DNA from: Alkalicoccobacillus porphyridii
Lineage (GTDB): Bacteria > Bacillota > Bacilli > Bacillales > Bacillaceae_D
Direction of reading: 5' to 3'
Assembly: GCF_007293315.1 (NCBI RefSeq)
Contig: NZ_VLXZ01000010.1
Span: 62,001-126,000 of the forward strand
Length of the DNA stretch: 64,000 nt
Within the stretch, counting starts at the first letter, position 1; each line of letters opens with the position of its first letter. Made by a program: the position numbers and the translations under genes. Below, one piece after another: positions 38,906 through 47,016 of the stretch. A model generated the notes under the pieces. It saw only the letters and a program-made list of their open reading frames with translations, had not been told where the DNA came from and did not search any database.

Positions 38906-39838
38906 TTATTTCTCCACCGGTTTTTTAGACCAGATCGAGACCATGATTGGTCCGGTGATGTTATGAATGACGGAGAAGATGGCGCTTGGCAATGCTGTGA
39001 TTGGTTCAAAGTAAGTGGTAGCAAGTGATGCTCCTAATCCTGAATTTTGCATGCCAATTTCGATTGATACTGCTCGTTTTTTTGTTTCGTCTAATTTAAA
39101 CAACCATGCTGTGACATAGCCTAGCAGAAGGCCGAATGTATTATGCAGCAAAACAACGATAAACAATATACCAGCTGTTACAGCTAAATTGTCTTTATTG
39201 ACTGCTACTACGGCGGTCACAATGGCCAGGATAGCTAAGATAGACACGAGTGGGAGCGCTCCAACACTTTTGTCGACGGTGCCTGGTAAAAATCTGCGTA
39301 GCAAAATTCCTAAAGCAATCGGAATAATGATAACGTTCACGATTGACATAAACATCGACCCTGGATCGACATCGACCCATTGACTGGCTAACAGAAACAT
39401 AATGGCAGGGGTCATGATTGGTGCAAGTAAGGTAGAAATAGACGTCATAGCCACCGATAATGGAAGATCCCCTTTTGCAAGAAACACCATCACATTAGAG
39501 GCTGTCCCCCCTGGGCAAGCTCCAACCAATATAACTCCAACTGCTAATTCATAAGGTAAATTAAAAACTTGAGTCAGTGCAAAGGCGATGCCTGGCATTA
39601 ACACGAACTGCGCTACGACTCCTATTATTACTGGAGTGGGTCTTTTAGCTACTATAGCAAAGTCAGAGGCCTTCATAGTTAGACCCATACCAAACATAAT
39701 TACACCTAAAAGAAACGTAATGTGAGGTTGGATCCATGTGAAGGCACCCGGTACTAAAAAGGCAGTCACACTAACAAAAATGACAATTAACGCAAAGTAC
39801 TTACTAATAACCTGTCCAATTCTCTCTACTACGTGCAT
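38906..39838 (-). CDS. Bile acid:sodium symporter (BASS) family transporter
   Basis: 310 residues from the ATG at 39838 after GGGGAGG; a frame extending 13 codons upstream contains that site. About nine helices with MFGMGLTMKASDF, LVGACPGGTASNVMVFLAKG and AVSIEIGMQNSGLGASLA, the hallmarks of the SBF family, as in B. subtilis YocS. These use the sodium gradient to take up organic anions such as 2-keto acids, pantoate or bile acids; the substrate here is unknown. A single-gene unit. Confidence 0.9.
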   Translation of the reverse strand: MHVVERIGQVISKYFALIVIFVSVTAFLVPGAFTWIQPHITFLLGVIMFGMGLTMKASDFAIVAKRPTPVIIGVVAQFVLMPGIAFALTQVFNLPYELAVGVILVGACPGGTASNVMVFLAKGDLPLSVAMTSISTLLAPIMTPAIMFLLASQWVDVDPGSMFMSIVNVIIIPIALGILLRRFLPGTVDKSVGALPLVSILAILAIVTAVVAVNKDNLAVTAGILFIVVLLHNTFGLLLGYVTAWLFKLDETKKRAVSIEIGMQNSGLGASLATTYFEPITALPSAIFSVIHNITGPIMVSIWSKKPVEK

Positions 39839-39920
39839 ATTTTTTCCTCCCCTAAAACGTTCTAATAATTCTAACATTCTTTCGCACTAAAACGCTATAA
39901 AGGATTAAACTTTTTCTGAT

Positions 39921-39950
39921 AAATAAAACCCTTAGCTATTAAGCTTAGGG
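39921..39950 (-). terminator. Terminator after the 36-codon gene
   Basis: On the minus strand CCCTAAGC (39950-39943) pairs with GCTAAGGG (39936-39929) with one mismatch, and TTTTATTT follows. Confidence 0.65.
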
Positions 39951-39983
39951 CGTGTTTTGGAACCTATATAGTTGATGAGAAGA

Positions 39984-40094
39984 TTACATTAAAAGCGAAA
40001 GACCTTTCACTATACCTGCTAACACTGCCCAACAAGGTAAGCTGATGAGTAAAGCCCAACCCGATCCGATGACGATGTTCTCTTCAGACTCCAT
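39984..40094 (-). CDS. 36-residue membrane microprotein
   Basis: ATG at 40094 with GGAGAGGAG 7-12 bases upstream and a terminator 34 bases after its stop. The product starts acidic (MESEENIVIG), has one helix (SGWALLISLPCWAVLAGIV) and ends KGLSLLM. It lies about 90 bases after the siderophore ATPase gene, in the same direction, so it may be the last cistron of that operon. No family is known to me. Confidence 0.5.
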   Translation of the reverse strand: MESEENIVIGSGWALLISLPCWAVLAGIVKGLSLLM

Positions 40095-40187
40095 AACACG
40101 GCTCCTCTCCTCTTGTTATACCCAAATTATAAGGCGCACATATTAATTGGAGATAAAGCCAGTGTTAAGATTATTCATCAATTTTGT

Positions 40188-41021
40188 TTAAGCATATGCA
40201 TAGGTTTGCTTAGAACCAACAACGGTTTTGCTGATAAGATCGTAGGTTAAGCAAACGGGTTTATTTGTACGCGGGTCTTTTACGACTTCAGCGTCAATAT
40301 GGAAAACGCGCTCTAACACCTCACGAGTCATTACATTTTCCGGAATTCCTTCTTTAATGATTGAACCAGAATTCAACGCCACCATGTGATGAGCAAAACG
40401 AGCAGCATGATTTAAATCATGTATAACCATTACAATTGTCCGGTTCTGCTCCTTATTTAATTGCTCGAGCAATTGCAGAATTTCTAATTGATGGGCAAGA
40501 TCTAAGTAAGTTGTTGGTTCGTCTAATAGGAGCAGGTCCGTTTCCTGCGCTAATGCCATTGCAATCCATACTCTTTGGCGCTGCCCCCCGGATAATGCAT
40601 CAATTGAGCGGTCATGAAACTCAAGCATACCAGTCACCTCAAGGGCCCAATAGACAATCTCATGGTCTTCCTTAGTGAGCTTTCCGAAGCCCTTTTGATG
40701 TGGGAAACGACCATATGATACAAGCTCTGTAACAGTTAACCCACTTGGAGCTTCAGGTGTTTGTGGTAGGATTGCCATCTTCTTAGCAATAGTTTTAGTA
40801 GATTCTTTATGAATGGCGGTTCCATCTAAGTATACGGCTCCTTTTTTTGCAGCTAGAATCCGTGCCATCGTTTTTAAGATCGTTGACTTTCCACATCCAT
40901 TCGGTCCAATGATGGTGGTAATTTGACCTTCTGGAATCTCTATATCTAGCCCTTTTACTATTTCACGATCTCCGTATGCGATATCTAAGCCTTCAGTTGA
41001 CAATCTAACCATACTAACCAC
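40188..41021 (-). CDS. Iron-siderophore ABC transporter ATPase (FecE/YusV-like)
   Basis: 277 residues, single ATPase domain: IIGPNGCGKSTILKTMA (Walker A), ALSGGQRQRVWIAMALAQ (signature) and LLLLDEPTTYLDLAHQ (Walker B and D-loop), then VIHDLNHAARFAHHMV (switch His). The DEPTTYLD motif is typical of Fe-siderophore and B12 ATPases. It would drive the two FecCD permeases upstream. It lies 7 bases after them. Confidence 0.94.
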   Translation of the reverse strand: MVSMVRLSTEGLDIAYGDREIVKGLDIEIPEGQITTIIGPNGCGKSTILKTMARILAAKKGAVYLDGTAIHKESTKTIAKKMAILPQTPEAPSGLTVTELVSYGRFPHQKGFGKLTKEDHEIVYWALEVTGMLEFHDRSIDALSGGQRQRVWIAMALAQETDLLLLDEPTTYLDLAHQLEILQLLEQLNKEQNRTIVMVIHDLNHAARFAHHMVALNSGSIIKEGIPENVMTREVLERVFHIDAEVVKDPRTNKPVCLTYDLISKTVVGSKQTYAYA

Positions 41022-41028
41022 TCCTTAA

Positions 41029-42054
41029 TTATGGGGTTTTTATTAACAGGTATATAAAGTACGGGGCACCAAGAACCGCCACCACAATCCCGACTGGAAT
41101 TTCAGAAGGTTGGAGCAGGTTACGACCCAGAATATCCGCGACTAATAATATTAACGAGCCAATAAGGGCAGAAGCTGGAATTAAGACCTGATGCTTTGGT
41201 CCAACTAATCGTCTCGCAATATGCGGAGCTACTAACCCAAGAAAAGCAATGCCTCCGGCTACTGATACGCATGCTCCCGCTAAGGCAACCGAGATAAATA
41301 ATAGAATTCGTCGTTCCCGTTCGACTCGAGTGCCTAAATTTGTAGCAACCTGATCGCCCAAATTTAATACATTCAAAAATCTTGCTTTATATAAAGCGAG
41401 TGGCAGCAGTATGACAATCCACGGAAGGGCCGCTAGTACAAACTTCCAATTTGTTCCCCAGATACTACCTGCAATCCAAATGGTGGCTTGCATAAAATCT
41501 CTAGGGTTCATTTTTAATTGAAAAATTATTAAGGCTGCGCCAAACGCTGCATTTACACCAATTCCAACTAATATTAGCCTTACCGGCGTAATCCCTTTTT
41601 TCCATGCCAATGTATAAATCAATAAAGCGGCTGTGCCCGCACCAACTAATGCGAAAAAAGGCATGATAAAGATGGAGAGAGTACCCAGACCCGTTAATGA
41701 GCCTTGGAAAAAATAGATAAATAGAACAACAGCCAAGCCTGCGCCTGCATTAATGCCTAAAATACCCGGATCAGCTAGACCGTTCTGAGACACCCCTTGC
41801 AGGATCGCGCCAGAAACAGCTAAACCCGCACCAACTAATAAGGCAATCACCATTCTCGGAAGTCTAAATTGAAAAAGAACTAAAGCGTCCCTCTCTTCTC
41901 CACTTCCAGTAAGTGTGCGGAGCACGTCCATGGGTGCAATGCGAATAAGTCCTAAATTTAAGCTTACAAAAAACATAACAATGATCGTTATAACAAGTAT
42001 CCCCATAACGATGTATGGGCGCTTACTCGTTCTTGTTATCGTTGAAAGATCCAT
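41029..42054 (-). CDS. Iron-siderophore ABC permease (FecCD family), subunit 2
   Basis: 341 residues, about nine to ten helices. VSGAILQGVSQNGLADPGILGINAG (in blocks) and VSVAGGIAFLGLVAPHIARRL are the FecCD hallmarks; the latter is the ATPase coupling loop. It resembles B. subtilis YfhA, part of a hydroxamate/citrate-type siderophore importer. Its start shares a base with the stop of the preceding permease gene. Confidence 0.93.
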   Translation of the reverse strand: MDLSTITRTSKRPYIVMGILVITIIVMFFVSLNLGLIRIAPMDVLRTLTGSGEERDALVLFQFRLPRMVIALLVGAGLAVSGAILQGVSQNGLADPGILGINAGAGLAVVLFIYFFQGSLTGLGTLSIFIMPFFALVGAGTAALLIYTLAWKKGITPVRLILVGIGVNAAFGAALIIFQLKMNPRDFMQATIWIAGSIWGTNWKFVLAALPWIVILLPLALYKARFLNVLNLGDQVATNLGTRVERERRILLFISVALAGACVSVAGGIAFLGLVAPHIARRLVGPKHQVLIPASALIGSLILLVADILGRNLLQPSEIPVGIVVAVLGAPYFIYLLIKTP

Positions 42055-43112
42055 TATAGCCCCCTCCCTTCACGTCTAGCGAGATAGAGGAAGAACGGCA
42101 CGCCAATCATTGTTGTAATAGCGCCAACAGGTGTTTCAAAAGGTGGATTCACCATTCGTGCTCCGATATCTGCAAGCACCAATAGCAGCCCTCCTAGTAT
42201 AGCTGAGCAAGGGATAATCCAGCGATAATCAACACCCACAAGAAAGCGAGTAATATGTGGAATGATGAGCCCGATAAATCCAACAGTCCCTGCCACCGAC
42301 ACGGCAGCTCCTGTTAGCAAAAGCACCACAACTGTACCCAATACTTTTACAAGGCGAGTACGCTGTCCCAACCCTTTCGCCACATCATCACCAAGGCTTA
42401 ATACCGTAATAGAACGTGACAAAATGATAGCTAAAGCAAGTCCAATTAGCGCCACAGGAACAATAAGCTGAATACTAAGCCATCTGGTGCCTGCTAAACC
42501 TCCTGCAAACCAAAAGCTAATATCCTGAGCCACATCAAAGCGAATGGCAATAGCAGATGAAATGGCACTTAAAAAGGCACCCACAGCCGCACCAGCAAGT
42601 GCAAGCTTCACGGGTGTAAGACCTCCCCTGGATACTGAACCAATTCCAAAAACCAAACATGCTCCCAAACCAGCTCCAGCAAATGAAAAGAGCATGAGTT
42701 GTAAGGAGGACGTATGGGGGAAGAAAGCAAAGGCAATGGCAATAGCAAAGGCAGCGCCATCTGTCACGCCCATAATGGACGGGGAAGCGAGTGGGTTTCT
42801 TGTCATTCCTTGCATGATAGCACCGGAAACAGCTAGAAAGGCTCCTACCAGCCCTGCTCCAAGAGCTCTTGGCATGCGAAGCTCTTGAATGATTTGGTGC
42901 TGAGTTAGGTCCGGATTAAAATGAAGAAGTGCATTCCACACTGTCTGCAAATCAATATCTGCTGCACCTAGTGAAATGGAGATACCCATTGATAGCACCA
43001 GTAAAGCAAGGCCGGCAATCATAATAATTGTAGCAACTAATGGTCTTTTTTGGATATCTTTAATATGCTGCTCTGTACTTGCACTCCTACTTTGCTTTAC
43101 TCCCGGCCCCAT
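42054..43112 (-). CDS. Iron-siderophore ABC permease (FecCD family), subunit 1
   Basis: 352 residues with a 30-residue cytoplasmic start (KQSRSASTEQHIKDIQKRP), then about nine to ten helices. AVSGAIMQGMTRNPLASPSIM and SVAGTVGFIGLIIPHITRFL are the family hallmarks. Similar to B. subtilis YfiZ. The substrate-binding lipoprotein expected with such operons is not in this window. Fur control is likely through the box at 43326. Confidence 0.93.
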   Translation of the reverse strand: MGPGVKQSRSASTEQHIKDIQKRPLVATIIMIAGLALLVLSMGISISLGAADIDLQTVWNALLHFNPDLTQHQIIQELRMPRALGAGLVGAFLAVSGAIMQGMTRNPLASPSIMGVTDGAAFAIAIAFAFFPHTSSLQLMLFSFAGAGLGACLVFGIGSVSRGGLTPVKLALAGAAVGAFLSAISSAIAIRFDVAQDISFWFAGGLAGTRWLSIQLIVPVALIGLALAIILSRSITVLSLGDDVAKGLGQRTRLVKVLGTVVVLLLTGAAVSVAGTVGFIGLIIPHITRFLVGVDYRWIIPCSAILGGLLLVLADIGARMVNPPFETPVGAITTMIGVPFFLYLARREGRGL

Positions 43113-43136
43113 TCAAGCTCCACCTTATCCTATCGT

Positions 43137-43283
43137 CTACCAATGCATGTCTGTTTGCTCTGATACATATTCTTCAACATGATGATCTTCCCATAGTACA
43201 AGAATCACACCGTTTAATTCATCAACAATGTAACCTGTTAAGCCATCCACTCTGCTGATCTTATGCTCTGCAAACAAAGACAC
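43137..43283 (-). CDS. 48-residue leader protein of the siderophore operon
   Basis: GTG at 43283 follows AGGAGAGGTGT; the frame runs 48 codons: MSLFAEHKISRVDGLTGYIV, then DELNGVILVLWEDHHVEEYV, then a short tail ending DMHW. It looks like a small beta-rich acidic protein with His-His-Val near the end. It lies between the Fur-controlled promoter and the permease genes, 24 bases from the next start, so it is probably the first cistron. No family is known to me. Confidence 0.55.
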   Translation of the reverse strand: MSLFAEHKISRVDGLTGYIVDELNGVILVLWEDHHVEEYVSEQTDMHW

Positions 43284-43325
43284 ACCTCTCCTTTTATCTA
43301 TTTAAAAGACGAATTATATTAACAT

Positions 43326-43365
43326 TGATAATCATTATCATACAGGATGTTTAGATACAAGTAAA
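43326..43365 (-). promoter_or_regulatory. Promoter with perfect Fur box for the siderophore operon
   Basis: TGATAATCATTATCA (43326-43340) matches the Fur 7-1-7 consensus at every position. On the minus strand TTTACT and TATGAT, 17 bases apart (about 43364-43336), form a promoter whose -10 overlaps the box. Confidence 0.88.
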
Positions 43366-43386
43366 CGACTCTTTTATAAATTTTGA

Positions 43387-43602
43387 TTAGAAAATAAAGC
43401 ATGTTCCCAAAAAAAAAGAATCATTATCTTCGTGTGAAGAAAAATGATTCTTGGATTTTCGCTTATAAAGGTAATCTTTTTTAGTTTTAGTTATTCTAGT
43501 TGATAAATCAACAAACGCATACGGACTGCGGTTTTCTGAAGGATTTCTTCTTCCCTCTCTTTCAATCTTCATTCTTTTCTTTTTTGCTTTGGAACGTGCC
43601 AT
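43387..43602 (-). CDS. Small basic conserved protein, terminator inside the 3' end
   Basis: 71 residues from the ATG at 43602 after GAGGGAGATGAG; an upstream ATG at 43620 has no site. The start MARSKAKKKRMKIEREGRR is very basic, followed by NPSENRSPYAF and TKTKKDYLYKRKSKNHF, a pattern I associate with small conserved Bacillaceae proteins of unknown role. The last third is coded by a long hairpin and T-run (43408-43452), so a terminated message would lack the stop codon. Either read-through is usual, or the true stop has been lost. Confidence 0.62.
   Translation of the reverse strand: MARSKAKKKRMKIEREGRRNPSENRSPYAFVDLSTRITKTKKDYLYKRKSKNHFSSHEDNDSFFLGTCFIF
43408..43452 (-). terminator. Hairpin and T-run inside a coding region
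   Basis: On the minus strand AAGAATCATT..CTTC and GAAG..ATGATTCTT pair around ACAC, followed by nine T residues. It overlaps codons about 52-67 of the gene at 43387. Confidence 0.75.
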
Positions 43603-43760
43603 AATTCTCATCTCCCTCACTCAAGGTAATTTCCATTATACAGGGGATGAATAAATTTGGCGAGGGTAGTTTCTAAGAATAATTATAATAGATCTTTTTT
43701 TAACACAATTTGGCTCAAGATAGCCGAATATTCATTTGTAACAATATTGCATGATTTCAA

Positions 43761-44339
43761 CTAGCTGACTGATTCATAAGTAAAATCTTCAAATCGAATA
43801 TCCACGTTCTCTTGACTGATTGTATTCATAAGATCTACTTGATCTTGAGAAGTTATTGGTAAACCTATTGGTATTGCAGTATTATCTTGAATGACACCTA
43901 TTGTTTCTTCATCAAGAACAACCAAATAATTATCCCAAACCATGTCTCCGTCTGTATTACCCAGGCTAAATGAAAATGATACATCTTTAATGGGTTCCCC
44001 TATACGATTAAATCCTAAGAAAACCATTTGCTGATTACCTTCACTATCAACAATCATTGTCATCGATTCTACAGAAAAATCATTATCAGCCCCAGCATCA
44101 GGGTTATCACTAACATACATATCAAGCTGTTGATACAATTCATTATTTTCTGTTGTAACACCAGCCTCTTCATCAGACTTTGTCAATTGTAGCTGAATAG
44201 GTTCTTTTTCATTGCTACTAGCGGAGGCCTCATTCATTTCCTCATCTTGCTCCTCTCTTGCATCATAAACATCAAAAGAAAAACTGCAAGCGGATAAAAA
44301 TAGTAAACTAACAAACATAGCAACATTGAGTCGTCTCAT
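43761..44339 (-). CDS. Lipoprotein, unknown function
   Basis: 192 residues. The signal peptide ends LFLSAC (lipobox), then an acidic linker (EEQDEEMNEASASSNEKE) and a small domain with SMTMIVDSEGNQQMVFLGFN and IKDVSFSFSLGN. No family recognised. It is a single gene facing away from the small basic protein, with no clear terminator downstream. Confidence 0.7.
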   Translation of the reverse strand: MRRLNVAMFVSLLFLSACSFSFDVYDAREEQDEEMNEASASSNEKEPIQLQLTKSDEEAGVTTENNELYQQLDMYVSDNPDAGADNDFSVESMTMIVDSEGNQQMVFLGFNRIGEPIKDVSFSFSLGNTDGDMVWDNYLVVLDEETIGVIQDNTAIPIGLPITSQDQVDLMNTISQENVDIRFEDFTYESVS

Positions 44340-44561
44340 TACAACATCTCTCCTCTATTATTATTATTAATTGTTGCTGATAATGCTGAGTGAAAGTAGT
44401 GCATACTCGTTTAGAATTGCTCTTTCATTTCTTTCATAAGTGATAAAACAATCTAATCTTCGTATGTAAGAAATAAATCCACCAAAATATATTTACCCTA
44501 TTTTTACTTTTTTAACACCTATTTTGTTTAAAAACAAATTTATCATTGCATGGTCATAACA

Positions 44562-44601
44562 GTTAAAAAGCTTGCGGCCAGATCAATGATCAGCCGCAAG
44601 C
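44562..44601 (-). terminator. Terminator of yjlC-ndh
   Basis: GCTTGCGGC (44570-44578) and GCCGCAAGC (44593-44601) pair perfectly; on the minus strand TTTTTAAC follows. The rest of the 290-base gap up to the lipoprotein start holds nothing I recognise. Confidence 0.9.
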
Positions 44602-44631
44602 CCCAACACTCTCTATAATAATTACTTTCCT

Positions 44632-45810
44632 CTAATACGCTAAGCTAAATAATCCTTTAATGTGCGTTAGATAACGAACATTGCTTGCTTCCTTCATTAA
44701 AGAAGCCGGTATGCCTTTAAGTGGTGTAGCATTCTCACCAATAATTGCTACCGCATCCTTACGTCCAAGACTGGCTAACGTACCAGAATCAATGGGGCTA
44801 AAAGGCTGACACTCTCTTCCTTCTAGGTAAGCATAAAGGTTATAGCCCACTAGCTCACCCATTTGCCAAGCAATTTGCGCTGTTGGCGGGTAAGGTCTGC
44901 CATCTTGTCCAAAATAGACTGCGCTATCCCCCACTACGAATACATCTTCATGAGATGTGGATTGTAAACCTTCTGTGACCGTGGCGCGGCCGCGATTAAC
45001 CTCTAGACCGGATTCAGCCACAAGCGGATTCCCTTGTACACCACCCGTCCAAACAAAGGTGTTAGCAATAATTTGTTGACCATCCTTTAAGTCAATGACA
45101 TTTCCGTCAACATTCGTTACGGCAAGGCCTGTTAAAAATTCAACACCGCGCTTGGTAAGGCTTTTTATAGCGCGTTCAATTAAATGGTCTGGGAGAACAG
45201 GAAGGATTTTTGGGCCAGCTTCTACAAGCTTCAGCTTAATTTCCTTAGGATCAACGCCCAATGTTCTGATGAACGCTGGCAGTGTGTCTGCTAGTTCTCC
45301 AACTAATTCTACACCCGTTAAACCACCGCCACCAATTACGATGGTTGCGTCTGCTTCGTTTTTTGTTTTAGCATATTCACGAATTCGTTCTTTAATGTGC
45401 TCATACACTTGGTTGGCATCTGCGGCTGATTTTAATACCAAGCTATTTTCTTCAAGTCCTGGAATACCAAAATAAGCTGTTTTACTGCCAAGTCCAACTA
45501 CTAGAGCATCATACTGTAGGGTAGTACCGTCAGATAGCATAACTTCTTTTTGATCAACCGAAAAAGAATTCACAGTCGCGATCTTTAAATCAATTTCTTT
45601 CCCTTTGAATAGCTTTTCTAGTGGCATGGCTACCGCTTGTTCTTCAACATTGCCAGCTGCCAATCGATGGAGCTCAGTAATAATTTGGTGTGTCCCTGTT
45701 TGGTTAACCACTGTAACCTTTGCTTGAGATTCATTATAATAATTCCTAACTGTTAAAGCAGATAAAAGTCCGCCATAACCAGCACCTAAGATGACAATAT
45801 GTTTTGACAT
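44632..45810 (-). CDS. ndh: Type II NADH dehydrogenase Ndh
   Basis: 392 residues from the ATG at 45810 after GGAGG. Two Rossmann dinucleotide folds: HIVILGAGYGGLLSALTV (FAD) and ATIVIGGGGLTGVELVGELA (NADH), plus EDVFVVGDSAVYF for FAD and AQIAWQMGELVGYN near the quinone site. It oxidises NADH and reduces menaquinone without pumping ions, at the inner membrane face. B. subtilis yjlC-ndh has the same order and is repressed by Rex, as the site upstream here suggests. Confidence 0.94.
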   Translation of the reverse strand: MSKHIVILGAGYGGLLSALTVRNYYNESQAKVTVVNQTGTHQIITELHRLAAGNVEEQAVAMPLEKLFKGKEIDLKIATVNSFSVDQKEVMLSDGTTLQYDALVVGLGSKTAYFGIPGLEENSLVLKSAADANQVYEHIKERIREYAKTKNEADATIVIGGGGLTGVELVGELADTLPAFIRTLGVDPKEIKLKLVEAGPKILPVLPDHLIERAIKSLTKRGVEFLTGLAVTNVDGNVIDLKDGQQIIANTFVWTGGVQGNPLVAESGLEVNRGRATVTEGLQSTSHEDVFVVGDSAVYFGQDGRPYPPTAQIAWQMGELVGYNLYAYLEGRECQPFSPIDSGTLASLGRKDAVAIIGENATPLKGIPASLMKEASNVRYLTHIKGLFSLAY

Positions 45811-45852
45811 TCTTTTTTCCTCCATTTTTAGTCGCTTTTAAAAGTAGTTGGC

Positions 45853-46275
45853 TTACTTCTTATTCTCGCGTTCGTTCATGACATGGAGATAGCTTTGTGT
45901 GAATCGAAACAGCTTTTGTGCTTGTGGATCCTTAAGTAGCTTCATTAACCCAAAGATACCAATCACTTCATTGCTTGCATCTGCTCGCTCTTTTGCTTCG
46001 ATTGCTGTTTGTGCCACTTCTTTTGCTGTATCCTTTACCGGCTCAAATATTTCAGACATTGCACCTAATGTATCTGCTTTTAAGACCTCATCTGTCGCAA
46101 CAGACTGAGCGAAATCATATGATTTTGTCATCACTGTAATCATTTCTGTTAGCTTTGGTAGTTGTTCCACTAAGGTTGTGAGTGATTCTTGTACCTCAGG
46201 CTTTGAAAGCTGATTGAGCAATTCAACCTGCTCTTTGCTTATTGAAACCTTTGTTTGATCAAATGATTCTGACAT
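45853..46275 (-). CDS. yjlC: DUF1641 protein YjlC
   Basis: 140 residues, mostly helical (EQVELLNQLSKPEVQESLTT, LPKLTEMITVMTKSYDFAQS, GIFGLMKLLKDPQAQKLFRF). The DUF1641 family also occurs beside formate dehydrogenases. It precedes ndh as in B. subtilis; its job is unknown but its partner is probably the dehydrogenase. AAAGGAG precedes the ATG. Confidence 0.9.
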   Translation of the reverse strand: MSESFDQTKVSISKEQVELLNQLSKPEVQESLTTLVEQLPKLTEMITVMTKSYDFAQSVATDEVLKADTLGAMSEIFEPVKDTAKEVAQTAIEAKERADASNEVIGIFGLMKLLKDPQAQKLFRFTQSYLHVMNERENKK

Positions 46276-46355
46276 GGTCCATTCTCCTTTACTTTATAGC
46301 CTTGAGCTATTTTCTCCCAGCTTGTATTGGAATATGTAGAGTAACCTGTAATTGC

Positions 46356-46384
46356 ATTGTATGTGAAAACTATCACAAATACAA
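46356..46384 (-). promoter_or_regulatory. yjlC-ndh promoter with Rex site filling the spacer
   Basis: On the minus strand TTGTAT (46384-46379), 17 bases, TACAAT (46361-46356). The spacer region is TTGTGATAGTTTTCACAT (46378-46361), 11 of 12 fixed positions of the Rex consensus TTGTGA-N6-TCACAA. High NADH would release Rex and allow expression. Confidence 0.85.
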
Positions 46385-46503
46385 CTATAACGACTTCTTT
46401 TTTATACTTCACTTGATTAATCTTAGGAAATAGAGAGGCTGGGTAGGAAGGTAATCTAGACTCCGCGTATTTCATTTCTCATATACTTGATGCCTTCCAC
46501 TCA

Positions 46504-46844
46504 CCAGGCGGACGAAAATGGGCGGTCACTGAAAAAGTCATCTAGAAAGAGCTCATGCACCGCTCCAGGAGAAAACTTCGCTTTCCACGGGAACGGCCTC
46601 AGCCCTTGAAGTGGAAGGGCGCCACTTCAATGTCTTCAGACTCGTTCTGTTCCGTAGGAGTCTTCGTTTTCTCCTTCCGCTAACGTTGTGACTTTCACAA
46701 TTAAAGAACGTTCGCATCCTTATAAAAATCGTTTTTCAGGGGCCTCCGTGTAAAGGTTCAATGAGATAAATAGGACGGAGTCGGGATAGCTCATTACCTT
46801 CCATCGGGTAAGTGCCCCCATTTTCGGGAGCGGCAGCGAAGAAC
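46504..46844. mobile_element. Composite MITE-like element, copy 2
   Basis: The core (about 46522-46747) runs in the same direction as in copy 1 (5318-5545): GGTCACTGAAAAAGTCAT, GGAGAAAACTTCGCTTTCC, GTTCTGTTCCGTAGGAGTCT, then AAAAATCGTTTTTC. The outer arms are reversed: GGACGAAAATGGG is on the left, while the arm with GTAAAGGTTCAATGAG and AAGTGCCCCCATTTTCGGGA is on the right. No transposase. It lies between the yjlC promoter and the adeC terminator. Confidence 0.65.
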
Positions 46845-46931
46845 CTATACTTAGATACCCTCCAATTCCTCTATATATTTATACAAGCAAGCGTGTATTT
46901 CCGGAGCGACATCCATCCTTTTCTTATTTTT

Positions 46932-46990
46932 ATAAAATCAAAAAGCTGAACAATGAGTGGAGAGACTCCATCATTCTTCAGCTTTTTGAT
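46932..46990 (-). terminator. Terminator of adeC
   Basis: ATCAAAAAGCTGAA (46937-46950) and TTCAGCTTTTTGAT (46977-46990) form a 14-base stem, with an inner ATGAGTGGAG/CTCCATCAT stem. Confidence 0.88.
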
Positions 46991-47016
46991 TTAATACACC
47001 TGTCCTAACATCGCCT

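Noticed and set aside
37765-38928. Overlapping long + strand frames through the array (for example 38013-38882, 38075-38812, 38131-38928) as real repeat proteins
   Set aside because: All three phases are open over the same stretch because the 62-base unit is stop-poor and shifts phase at every copy. The peptides are the same motif in different phases and have no ribosome sites. Only the 37598 start is kept, as a low-confidence feature.
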